DNA from: Bittarella massiliensis (ex Durand et al. 2017)
GTDB taxonomy: Bacteria > Bacillota > Clostridia > Oscillospirales > Ruminococcaceae
NCBI RefSeq assembly: GCF_001486165.1
Contig: NZ_LN908977.1
Location: 1 to 42,765, forward strand
DNA: 42,765 nt
Reading direction: 5' to 3'
Part shown: positions 33,318 through 41,355 of the stretch, in pieces
How positions within the stretch are numbered: position 1 is the first letter of the stretch
Layout: every line of letters starts with the position of its first letter
Translations under genes and position numbers: made by a program
The notes under the pieces: generated by a model
What the model saw: only the letters and a program-made list of their open reading frames with translations
The model's database searches: none
Told to the model about the DNA's origin: nothing

Positions 33318-34050
33318 TGTCTGCCACGGTGGGAGCAGCGCGGTGCGGGAGGGCGTTGACCGCATTTTTTTGCCGATGTGGGGGAAAGGGGTCGGCGGGC
33401 GGCCTTTTTGGGAGCCAACAGCTGCCTTTTCCCTGCGGCGAGGCAAACTTTTTCAGTGGGCTGCGCGCGGGTGAGGCGTCGTGTTGGGGCGGTGGGCTGT
33501 CCCTGCCGTCGGCGGCCCTGGACATTCCCTTTTCTGGGAAGGGGGGCAGGACAGATGCTGCCTGTCGCGGGGATGGGGGGAGGGCTGCCGGCGGTTTTCT
33601 GGCCCCTTCTTTTGGAGGGGAAACACGCAACAAGCGGCTTTCCCCGGCGCAGGAGACCCTCTTTGCGGGTGCTGGTGTCGGGCGCGCCGTCCCCTTATGG
33701 GGGAGGGGGAGGCCGCCGCTGTGGGAAAGCGGCCCTGTGGCGGGCGGCGCGACCTGGCGGGGATTTTCTCTTTCGGGTGGGCCGCCCGCTTGGCGGGGAA
33801 GGGCGGACCGGCAAGGGGTGGGCCTGGCCCGGGCGGCGAGAGCATCTCGATGGGGAAGAGTTTTGCCGGCGGGGGGTGTCGGTCCTGCCGCGGCCAATGG
33901 GGCGGGGCCGACGTCCGGCAGCGGGGGAGGCAGCCCTCTGCCGGGGCCGAGATCCCCGCCCGTTCCCGCGACGAGGGCGGCTGGCGCTGACGGATGAAAA
34001 CGTCCCTCCGGGTACCGGGTGGGCAGAGAAAGAGGAGAGGAACGGAGAAA
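33318..34050. other. Gene-free G-rich spacer inside the phage structural operon
   Basis: About 730 bases between terminase and portal, where phages normally have almost no gap. No frame has a start site or family signature. The + strand is G-rich (33541-33600 holds 31 G and 12 C), the same character as the host spacers. It could be a decayed gene, a filler from recombination or a misassembly. Confidence 0.55.
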
Positions 34051-35601
34051 TTGGAGAGATTGCAGGAGATGCGCAGGGCGCTGCGCCGGTACCGGGACGG
34101 CCTGGAGGGGTTTCACCGGGAGGTATTGGTCAACGAGGACTACTTTTGCGGCAACCACTGGAAGTACATCAAGAGGGGGCAGCTCAGCGGACGGGAGCCC
34201 AAGACGCCCTTCCTCCTCAACGCCATCTGGAACAAGCACGCCGATGCCATGGACAACTACCCGGTGCCCCTCTTTCTGCCCCGGCGGCCGGAGGACAGGG
34301 AGGGCGCCGAACTGCTGGGCCAGGTGGTGCCGGTGCTGCTGGACAAGCTGGGATTTGAGGGGGTGTACAGCGACCTGTGGTGGTACAAGCTCAAGCAGGG
34401 CACCGGCTGCTACGGGGTGTTTTGGGATCCCGAGCGCGAGGAGATCCAGGTGAAAAACATCGAGCTGATGCGGCTTTACTTCGCCCCGGGGGCGGCCAGC
34501 ATCCAGGACTCGCCCTATCTTTTCTGTCTCTCGCTGCTGCCCCGGGAGGAGGCGCAGCGCTGCTACGGGGGAGAGTGGCCCCAGTCCGCCCTCACCTGCC
34601 GGGACTACTTTGCCGGCAAGGGCCAGCGGGAGCTGGAGGGGAAGGTGGTGTTGGTGGACTGCTACTACAAGCGCCCCCTGCCGGGGGGGAAGAAGGCGGT
34701 GCAGCTGGCCAAGTTTTCGGGGGAGAGGTTGCTCTACTGCTCGGAGGACGAGCCCGCCTACCGGGAGCGGGGGCTCTACGACCACGGGCAGTACCCCTTT
34801 GTGCTCGACCCCTTCATCCCCCGGGCGGGCACCCCCCTGGGGATGGGGATGGCCGAAATCGGCCGCTCCACCCAGAGCTATATCGACCGGCTGGACTACC
34901 TCATCGAGGAGAACGCCCTGATTGCCGGGCGGCAGCGGTTCCTGGTGAAAAACGGGGCCGGGGTGGACGAGGGGGCGCTGGCCGACCTCTCCCGCAACTT
35001 CATCGGCTGCGACCTGTCGGTGGACGACAATGCGGTGCGCCCCTTACAGGCGGCCCCGCTGCCCGGCTTTGTGCAGGCCCACCGGGACCAGAAGATCGCC
35101 GAGCTCAAGGACGTGCTGGGCAACAAGGACTTTATGACCGGCGGGGTCGCCGGGGGGGTGACCGCCTACGGGGCCATCGTCGCCCTGCAGGAGGCGGGGA
35201 GCAAGCTCTCCCGCGACCTGATCGCCGGCAGCTACCGCGCCTTTCGGGAGGTGATCGGGCAGATAGTCTGGCTCATCCGCCAGTTCTACACCGGGCCCCG
35301 GCTGTTCTATGTGGGCGGGGCTTTTCTGACCCTGGAGGGGGCCCGGGTGACCCCCCACCTGGACATCAAGATCACCGCCCAGAAGAAAAATCCCTTCACC
35401 ACCGCCGCCCACAACCAGCTGGTGTTGGACCTGTACAAACAGGGGGCCTTTGAGGCTGGACGGGCCGAGGGGGCCAAGGCCTGCGTGCGGGCTTTGGCGC
35501 TGGAGGGGAAGGAGGCCATCCTCCAGGCGCTGGACGGGCTGGGGGCGGAGGATGCGCCCTTGGCCCCGGAGGGAGTGGAGGGGGAGCAGACCGCCCTCTA
35601 G
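34051..35601 (+). CDS. Phage portal protein
   Basis: 516 residues. EKLERLQEMRRALRRYRDGLEGFHREV, then NEDYFCGNHWKY, PFLLNAIWNKHADAMDNYPVPLF and, later, KDVLGNKDFMTGGVAGGVTAYGAIVALQEAGSKLSRDLI fit the P22-type portal group found with N4-gp56 capsids in clostridial phages. It forms the ring through which DNA enters and to which the tail docks. TTG 34051 follows GAGGAGAGG by ten bases; ATG 33994 in the same frame lacks a ribosome site but remains possible. Confidence 0.88.
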   Translation: MERLQEMRRALRRYRDGLEGFHREVLVNEDYFCGNHWKYIKRGQLSGREPKTPFLLNAIWNKHADAMDNYPVPLFLPRRPEDREGAELLGQVVPVLLDKLGFEGVYSDLWWYKLKQGTGCYGVFWDPEREEIQVKNIELMRLYFAPGAASIQDSPYLFCLSLLPREEAQRCYGGEWPQSALTCRDYFAGKGQRELEGKVVLVDCYYKRPLPGGKKAVQLAKFSGERLLYCSEDEPAYRERGLYDHGQYPFVLDPFIPRAGTPLGMGMAEIGRSTQSYIDRLDYLIEENALIAGRQRFLVKNGAGVDEGALADLSRNFIGCDLSVDDNAVRPLQAAPLPGFVQAHRDQKIAELKDVLGNKDFMTGGVAGGVTAYGAIVALQEAGSKLSRDLIAGSYRAFREVIGQIVWLIRQFYTGPRLFYVGGAFLTLEGARVTPHLDIKITAQKKNPFTTAAHNQLVLDLYKQGAFEAGRAEGAKACVRALALEGKEAILQALDGLGAEDAPLAPEGVEGEQTAL

Positions 35602-36071
35602 CCCCTTTTGGCCCCCTTTTAAAGGGGGGAGACGGGGGGAAGGAGAAGGACCCTGCCCGATGCGGGGCCAGCCGTTGGAGGGGGGAGTCGCGCCCCCTTC
35701 CCTTCGGCGGGCGGGGGAAGGCCCCGGCGACGGACGGGGGGAAGAGGTCGGAGGGGCGGGAGAGGGTGACGCTCGGAGAAATGGGGTTTGCACGCCGCGC
35801 TTTTTGGCGAATGAAGGAACGGCCTGGAAACGGGTGGGAAGCAGGTCGAGCGAGGGAGGGCGCGCGCTGTTTGAAAAGGCGGGGCTCTGCGCCTCGCGCC
35901 GTCTGGTGGGTGGGGGAGAGGCCCGGCGGCGGACGGGGAAAGGATTTGGGGAGAGAAGGCGGGACACCTGAAAAAGCGGGCCTTGCGCTGGGCCCCAGCC
36001 CGTCCCGGCAGACGTTGACAGAGAGCCCCGGCCCCGCCCTGTGCGGCGGGCCGGGGGAGAAGGAGGAGAAG
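35602..36071. other. Gene-free G-rich spacer between portal and scaffold genes
   Basis: 470 bases with no supported gene. It begins with a palindrome of CCCCCTTT type at 35612-35629. The rest is low-complexity and G-rich on +. Confidence 0.5.
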
Positions 36072-36635
36072 ATGGACGAAGAGAGAGTGACCCAGACGGC
36101 GGCCCCGGAGGGCGGCGCCGAGGAGGGATCGCAGGAGAGCGCCGCCCCCTACCGGGTGTTTGGCAGCGAGGAGGAGTTTGCCAAGGAGGTGGACGCCGCC
36201 CTGGAACAGGAGCGGGCCCAGTGGGCCGCCCGGGGGGAGGAGGTGGCCCGGCACCTGGGGGTGGCCAGCCTGGACGAGGTGCTGGAACTGCCCAGTCCCC
36301 AGTTGGTGGAGGAGTTCAAGGAGGCCTTTGCCGGCGAGTGGGAGGCCGTCTGCCGCCGGGCCCCCGCCCTCACCGAGGGGGTGGGGCTGGAAGAGCTGGC
36401 AGGCAACCGGCAGTTTGTCTCCCTGCTGGCCCAGGGGCTCTCCCCCCTGGCGGGCTATCTGGCCTGCTACGCCGAGCGGGTGCTGGAGAGGACACAGCCC
36501 CCGGCCCGCCCGCGGGAGGGGGCCCTGGAGGGCGACCCCGCTGGGGTCTTGGGGGAGGATGTCGCCGCCTTTACAGATGAGCGGCTGGAGGAAATCAGCC
36601 GGGCGGTGAAGCGGGGGCGGCGCATCCGCCTCTAA
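36072..36635 (+). CDS. Scaffold-like phage head protein
   Basis: 187 residues, strongly acidic and helical with a basic C-terminal tip (RAVKRGRRIRL). Its place between portal and major capsid, its charge pattern and its length match capsid scaffolding proteins, which guide shell assembly through a basic C-terminal clamp. No direct sequence signature is recognised. ATG 36072 follows AGGAGGAGAAG. Confidence 0.7.
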   Translation: MDEERVTQTAAPEGGAEEGSQESAAPYRVFGSEEEFAKEVDAALEQERAQWAARGEEVARHLGVASLDEVLELPSPQLVEEFKEAFAGEWEAVCRRAPALTEGVGLEELAGNRQFVSLLAQGLSPLAGYLACYAERVLERTQPPARPREGALEGDPAGVLGEDVAAFTDERLEEISRAVKRGRRIRL

Positions 36636-36737
36636 GGCCCGCCGGGACCGAGGAGGGGAGGGGAGCGCCATCTAAAATCGCAGGGGGACGAACGACAACC
36701 GGGCGGGCGACCGCCCCAACACGAGGAGGAAGACGAC

Positions 36738-37925
36738 ATGGAGCAACATGTGAACACCACGGCACAGACCGGGGAGGGCCAGGAGATCCTCTCGGCCCAG
36801 ATGAAGACCTACTACGACAAAGAACTCATTCGCAACGCCAAGCCGCGGCTGGTGCACGACCAGTTCGCCCAGAAAAAGCCCATCCCCCAGAACCGGGGGA
36901 AGACGGTGGAATTTCGCAAGCTGAACCCATTTCCCCCGGCCAAAAAGCCCCTGGAAGAGGGGGTCACCCCGGCGGGGCAGAAGCTGGACTGGTCCACCCT
37001 CTCGGCCACGGTGAGCCAGTACGGCGACTACGTCAGCGTCTCGGACATGCTGGATCTGACCGCCATCGACCAGAACCTGCTGGAGGCGCAGGAGATCTTG
37101 GGCGACCAGGCCGGCCGCACCCTGGACCAGATCACCCGCGAGGTCATCTGCGGGGGGCACAACGTCCTCTACGCCGGGAAGAAGCTGGCCCGCCACACCC
37201 TGGTGGGCGGGGCGGAGAGCGGGAACGACTACCTCGCGGTGGAGGACGTGAAGCGGGCGGTCACCGCCCTGAAAAACAACCTGGCCGCCCCCATCCAGGG
37301 CAGCTACATCGCCATCATCCACCCCAACGTGGCCCACGACCTCACCGCCGACCCCCTCTGGGAGCAGGTCAAGAGCTACGACCCCAAGGACCTCTACGAC
37401 GGGGAGATCGGCCGCCTCTTTGGGGTGCGGTTTGTGGAGACCACCGAGGCCAAGGTCTTTCAGGCCCCGCCCCTGGACGGCCGCGAGCAGCTGGAAGTCG
37501 CCAGCGCCAGCGGGACCGCCCTCACCGTCAAGGAGAGCCTGGTTGACGACCTGACCGGCCGCCAGATCCTCGTCGGGGGGGAGTGCTACACCGTCCGCTC
37601 CCAGAGCGGCAGCGCCCTCACCCTGGACCGGGCCTGCACCGCCGCGGCCGGGACCCCCGTCTTTGGCGGGGAGGCCGGGGCCGGCGGGGCCGACGTCTAT
37701 GCCACCCTCATCTTTGGGGCCAACGCCTACGGGGTGACCGAAATCGAGGGCGGCGGCCTGCAGACCATCATCAAGCAGCTGGGGAGCGCCGGCAGCGCCG
37801 ACCCCTTGGACCAGCGGGCCACCGTGGGCTGGAAGGCCACCAAGACCGCCGCCATCCTCAGCGAGCCCTTTTTGGTGCGGGTGGAGAGCTGCTCCTCCGC
37901 CGCCAGGGAAGGGGAGATGCTGTGA
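36738..37925 (+). CDS. Major capsid protein, N4-gp56 family
   Basis: 395 residues. SAQMKTYYDKELIRNAKPRLVHDQFAQKKPIPQNRGKTVEFRK and ITREVICGGHNVLYAG are typical of the N4-gp56 capsid family (TIGR04387), an HK97-like fold common in clostridial prophages. The segment VSASGTALTVKESLVDDL to RACTAAAGTPVFGG near 37495-37670 looks like an inserted beta-rich domain. ATG 36738 follows GAGGAGGAAG. Its stop overlaps the next start by one base. Confidence 0.93.
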   Translation: MEQHVNTTAQTGEGQEILSAQMKTYYDKELIRNAKPRLVHDQFAQKKPIPQNRGKTVEFRKLNPFPPAKKPLEEGVTPAGQKLDWSTLSATVSQYGDYVSVSDMLDLTAIDQNLLEAQEILGDQAGRTLDQITREVICGGHNVLYAGKKLARHTLVGGAESGNDYLAVEDVKRAVTALKNNLAAPIQGSYIAIIHPNVAHDLTADPLWEQVKSYDPKDLYDGEIGRLFGVRFVETTEAKVFQAPPLDGREQLEVASASGTALTVKESLVDDLTGRQILVGGECYTVRSQSGSALTLDRACTAAAGTPVFGGEAGAGGADVYATLIFGANAYGVTEIEGGGLQTIIKQLGSAGSADPLDQRATVGWKATKTAAILSEPFLVRVESCSSAAREGEML

Positions 37926-38152
37926 TGGCAAAGCGGGATTTTCTGCGGGAACTGGTGCCGGTGACCCTCTTTCGGGACGGGGGGGAGTACCGGGACGACG
38001 CGGTGGTGATCGTCAACGGCAAGACCTGGATCATCCGCCGGGGGGAGCCGGTGATGGTGCCCCGGTTCGTGGCCCTGGCCCTGCGCGACGCCGAGCGGCA
38101 GCGCCAGGCGGCCCGGGCGCTGATGGGCCGCTGTGAGGGTTCGCTGCGGTGA
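37925..38152 (+). CDS. Short conserved head-region phage protein
   Basis: 75 residues (starts AKRDFLRELVPVTLFRDGGEY, contains VIVNGKTWIIRRGEPVMVPRFVALAL). It is not recognised by name. Position directly after the capsid and the NGKTWIIRRGE element are shared by small head proteins of similar phages. The ATG at 37925 overlaps the capsid stop (TGATG) and its own stop overlaps the next start (GTGA), so it is tightly coupled. Confidence 0.75.
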   Translation: MAKRDFLRELVPVTLFRDGGEYRDDAVVIVNGKTWIIRRGEPVMVPRFVALALRDAERQRQAARALMGRCEGSLR

Positions 38153-38688
38153 CGGCGCGGGAGATGATTGCCCGGGTGAAGGAGGCCTACCCCTCCACCC
38201 TGCCAGACAGCGCCATCCTCGCCCTGTTGCAGGAGGCCGAGGCCCGCCTCTGCGCCGAGGACCCCCTGCGCATCGCCTGCGAGTGGCTGCCGGTAAACGG
38301 GGAGGGGCAGGTGGAGCTGCCCGCGGGGGTGCGCCCCTACATGGTGCAGCAGGTGGACGGCCTTCCCCTGGCCCTGACCCCCGGCACCGGCCGAGCCTGC
38401 AAGTCGAGCGACGGGGTCTTCCTCCCCGCGGGGCGGCGGGCGGAGAGGGCCCGGGTGGTCTACCGCCGCCCGCCCCCCACCCTTGCGCCCGAGAGCGAAC
38501 TCACCCTGGACGACGGCTACGCCGGGTGCTACCTCTACTACGCCCTGGCCAAGCTGGAGCTCTGGCGGGGGAACATCGGCGGGTACAACAATTACAGCGC
38601 CCTGCTGGAGAGCCTGACCGGGCAGTACACCCGGGCGGCGGTGCAGACCCTCAGCGGGTCGCGGCAGCGGTTCGTGTCGGAGGTGTGA
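38149..38688 (+). CDS. Head-tail adaptor-like protein
   Basis: 179 residues. TAREMIARVKEAYPSTLPDSAILALLQEAEARL at the start and GCYLYYALAKLELWRGNIGGYNNYSALLESLTGQY near the end fit the helical adaptor proteins that bind below the portal in short-tailed phages. GTG 38149 overlaps the previous stop by four bases. The function is taken from position and helix pattern. Confidence 0.7.
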   Translation: MTAREMIARVKEAYPSTLPDSAILALLQEAEARLCAEDPLRIACEWLPVNGEGQVELPAGVRPYMVQQVDGLPLALTPGTGRACKSSDGVFLPAGRRAERARVVYRRPPPTLAPESELTLDDGYAGCYLYYALAKLELWRGNIGGYNNYSALLESLTGQYTRAAVQTLSGSRQRFVSEV

Positions 38689-38691
38689 GGG

Positions 38692-39915
38692 ATGAGGATG
38701 CCCCATCTGCGCCCCCTCTCGGGGGAGCGGCGGGCGGTGCGGCCCTTTCGGGGGCTGAGCGCCCTGGCCCCCGCTGGAGGATACCTGCAGCGCTGCCGCC
38801 GCTGCGAGATCACCCCCCAGGGGCATTTGGTGGGGGCCAGGAGAAAGGTGGAGGCCCGCCGGGCCCCCGGCCTGACCCAGTGCGGCGAGGGGTGGATGAT
38901 CGCCCGAAACCGCTTTTACTGGCAGGGCGTCGACCTGGCCGCCCCCATCGCCGCCGGGGAGAAGTCGGTGGTGCCCTTTGGCGAGCGGCTGCTCCTCTTT
39001 CCCGACCGGGTCTACATCGACCGGGTGCGGGGGGAGGCGGGAAATTTCAGCGCCCCGGACATCGACTGGGCGACGGTGTTTTTAAACCGGGTCTTCGGCA
39101 TCCGCGGGGGGAGCCTGCTGGCCAGCTCGGTGGGCAACGAGAACTGCTGGGACGACTTTCAAAACCCCGACGGCTCTCCCAAGGAAAACGGCGCCTTTGC
39201 CCTGACGCTGCAGGACGCCCCCTTCACCGCCCTGCTCCCCTTTCAAAACCACCTGATGCTCTTTCGGGAGGGGGATTTCTTCGAGCTCTACGGCACCCGC
39301 CCCTCCAACTTTGCCCTCACCCAGGTGGCGGGGCTGGGGGTGAAGGAGCCGCGGCACCTGACGGCCTTTGACGACCGACTCTACTTCTTCTCCCAAAACC
39401 GCATCTGGCTCTACCAGGGCGGCGGGGTCAGCGACCTGCTTGGGCACCTGGGCTGGCGGTTTGAGGACTGCGCCCTGCAGGCCTTCGGCGGGGGGCTGCT
39501 CATCGCCGCGCCGGAGAGTGTCTACCTCTGGCAGGACGGCTGCCTGCTGGAATTGGAGGAGGGGCTGCACTGCGACCGCCTCTTCTGCGAGGGCGGGCAG
39601 GTCTACGGCCTGGACTGGGGCGAGGGGGTCTGCTGGCGGTTTCTCGCCGGCCCCCGGCAGGCCTACGAAGTCGGGGTCAAGACCGGCCTTGCCGGCGGCA
39701 GCTGGGAGGAGTACCGGGTGGAGTGCCGGGGCGAGGTGGCCGCCGCCTGGGAGGGCCGCCCCCTGGGCGAGAGCCGCAGCCGGGAATTTGCCCTGCTGCG
39801 CTGCTTTGTGGCCCGGGGCGGCAGGGAGCCGGGGCTCTTCACCCTGCGCTGCGGCCCCGACGCCGAGGTGGCGGGGCTGGCCGTGGAGGTCAAAGGGGGG
39901 GAGAGCGGATGGTGA
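38692..39915 (+). CDS. Beta-propeller-like phage tail (nozzle/stopper) protein
   Basis: 407 residues with repeated short beta-blade motifs such as GEGWMIARNRFYWQGVDL, FGERLLLFPDRVYID, FDDRLYFFSQNRIWLYQGG and FGGGLLIAAPESVYLWQDG. This matches a propeller like the T7 gp12 nozzle, which follows the adaptor in podoviruses. ATG 38692 follows GGAGGTGTGAGGG. It overlaps the next gene by seven bases. Confidence 0.65.
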   Translation: MRMPHLRPLSGERRAVRPFRGLSALAPAGGYLQRCRRCEITPQGHLVGARRKVEARRAPGLTQCGEGWMIARNRFYWQGVDLAAPIAAGEKSVVPFGERLLLFPDRVYIDRVRGEAGNFSAPDIDWATVFLNRVFGIRGGSLLASSVGNENCWDDFQNPDGSPKENGAFALTLQDAPFTALLPFQNHLMLFREGDFFELYGTRPSNFALTQVAGLGVKEPRHLTAFDDRLYFFSQNRIWLYQGGGVSDLLGHLGWRFEDCALQAFGGGLLIAAPESVYLWQDGCLLELEEGLHCDRLFCEGGQVYGLDWGEGVCWRFLAGPRQAYEVGVKTGLAGGSWEEYRVECRGEVAAAWEGRPLGESRSREFALLRCFVARGGREPGLFTLRCGPDAEVAGLAVEVKGGESGW

Positions 39916-40199
39916 ACCTGTCGCCGGCGCGCCTCTCCTCCGGCGGGGCGGAGGAGCGCATTGCCGCCCTGGAAAACACGGTGCTGCGGCTGCGCAAAGA
40001 GCTGGAGTACGCCCTGCAAAACCTGGATGCGGGGAATTTGAGCCCCACCCTGGCCCAGACCCTAAACGGCGGGCCGGTGGATCGGGCGGCCGCCCGCATA
40101 GCGGACACGGCCGGTTACACCGGAGAATTGCGGCTGGGCGGGACCCGGCTGCGGGTAGAGGAGGGGCGGATCGTCGAGGTGATGGAAGATGGGATATAA
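39909..40199 (+). CDS. Small coiled-coil phage protein
   Basis: 96 residues. Residues 14-40 form a likely coiled coil (EERIAALENTVLRLRKELEYALQNL), followed by a short beta part ending GGTRLRVEEGRIVEVMEDGI. Such proteins can trimerise tail fibres. No family name recognised. Overlaps both neighbours (7 and 11 bases). Confidence 0.7.
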   Translation: MVNLSPARLSSGGAEERIAALENTVLRLRKELEYALQNLDAGNLSPTLAQTLNGGPVDRAAARIADTAGYTGELRLGGTRLRVEEGRIVEVMEDGI

Positions 40200-40333
40200 A
40201 GAGGATCTGAAGCGGGTCCTCAAGCAGTTGGAGGAGACCAAGTTCACCTATGCGGTGGACGACGACCCCGCCTACATCCGCCAGCGGAAGGCGGGCAAGG
40301 AACAGACCGCCGCCCGGCAGGACGGGGCCACCG
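40189..40333 (+). CDS. 5' fragment of a phage tail/virion protein, cut by an adapter junction
   Basis: 48 residues remain (starts GYKEDLKRVLKQLEETKFTY, then DDDPAYIRQRKAGKEQTAARQDG). The pattern of a short helix followed by D-P-Y-x-Q-K/R-x3-G-x2 resembles the start of longer clostridial phage virion proteins. The sequence ends exactly at the mosaic-end artefact at 40334. The apparent fusion with the downstream part, open to 41355, is not biological. Confidence 0.7.
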
Positions 40334-40371
40334 CTGTCTCTTATACCCATCTAGATGTGTATAAGAGACAG
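40334..40371. other. Nextera/Tn5 mosaic-end adapter junction (artefact)
   Basis: CTGTCTCTTATACCCATCT (40334-40352; one base differs from the standard mosaic end) is followed head-to-head by AGATGTGTATAAGAGACAG (40353-40371), the exact standard end. In the reading frame this gives SYTHLDVYKRQ, a known contamination peptide in protein databases. The sequences on either side may not be neighbours in the genome. Confidence 0.98.
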
Positions 40372-41355
40372 GTCCTATTATTATCTCAGCCGATATACCG
40401 CTCCGCCGAAAGCGCCGCCGGGGCCCTGGTCCAGGGCGGGGTCCTGCCGGGCAACCTGCTGCAAAACCCCAGCTTTGAAGAGGGGGAGGAGGGCTGGACG
40501 CTCACCGAGCGAATCGAGCAGCCCAGCCCCCTGCACGGCCGCTACGGGGCGGCGGTGGGGATCGGGCACACCCTGGAGACGGCGGCCGACCTGGATTGGC
40601 AGCCGGGGGACTATTTGGTGACGGCGGTGGCCCGGGGGGTGGGACGGCTCTTTGCCGCCGCGGGGGACTGCCAGGTGGAGATGGGGCGGATCAACGCCAA
40701 GTTCACCCTCTACGCCGGGCTCCTTCACCTGGAGGCCGCGACGGCTGCCCCCCTGACCTTTACGGTGGTGTCCGGGCGGGGCTACCTGGACTGCGCCCTC
40801 CTCTTTGCGGTGCCGGCGGACTGCGCCGGCCTGGACGCCGCCCAGTGGCTGCAGAAGCTGCAGCACTACCCCTACACCTGGGGCGCCGGACCCCAGGGGC
40901 CGGTGCTGGACGGCGCGCGGCGGGCGACCGCCCTGGGGGCGGACGTGGAAGGGCTGGCCCGGTTTTCCGCCGGTGTCCCCCTCCCGGCCCGGCCGGGGGT
41001 GGACTACGCCCCTGCCGCGGGGGGCGACTGCGCCTTTGTGGGGGAAGGATGCCGGGTGACCGGGCAGTCCTGCATCTGGCGGCGGCAGGGGGACTTTGTG
41101 GCCCTGGCCGGGGAGGTGGAGCTGGATGACTGCCAGCCCGGTTTCCGGCTCGTCGGGCTTCCCCTGCTCCCCCGCTCGGCCCCTGTCGGCGGCGTCTGGC
41201 AGTGCGATCCCCCCTGCGGGGAGGAATTGACCCTGACCGGGGAGGTGGGGGCAGACGAATTGGCCTTTGCCGTGCGCCGCGGGGGCAGCAACCAGCCAGC
41301 CCCCGCCCTGGAAGGGGCGGCGAAGTGCTGGATCTGGGTGTGGTACCTGGTGTAG
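40372..41355 (+). CDS. Receptor-binding-like tail protein, 3' part (start missing)
   Basis: About 327 residues remain. NLLQNPSFEEGEEGWTLTE begins a jelly-roll, carbohydrate-binding-like domain. The rest is beta-rich (LTFTVVSGRGYLDCALLF, QSCIWRRQGDFVALAGEVELDD), ending CGEELTLTGEVGADELAFAV to CWIWVWYLV. It fits a tail fibre or tip protein by position and composition. The 5' end is lost at the adapter junction. Its last 56 codons are repeated three times downstream. Confidence 0.65.
   Translation, partial: VLLLSQPIYRSAESAAGALVQGGVLPGNLLQNPSFEEGEEGWTLTERIEQPSPLHGRYGAAVGIGHTLETAADLDWQPGDYLVTAVARGVGRLFAAAGDCQVEMGRINAKFTLYAGLLHLEAATAAPLTFTVVSGRGYLDCALLFAVPADCAGLDAAQWLQKLQHYPYTWGAGPQGPVLDGARRATALGADVEGLARFSAGVPLPARPGVDYAPAAGGDCAFVGEGCRVTGQSCIWRRQGDFVALAGEVELDDCQPGFRLVGLPLLPRSAPVGGVWQCDPPCGEELTLTGEVGADELAFAVRRGGSNQPAPALEGAAKCWIWVWYLV

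Noticed and set aside
36672-37931. 419-residue open frame opposite the capsid gene
   Set aside because: It is the shadow of the N4-gp56 capsid frame and shows no family features.
40189-41355. Single 388-residue tail protein
   Set aside because: It includes the translated adapter peptide SYTHLDVYKRQ; the frame continuity is accidental.
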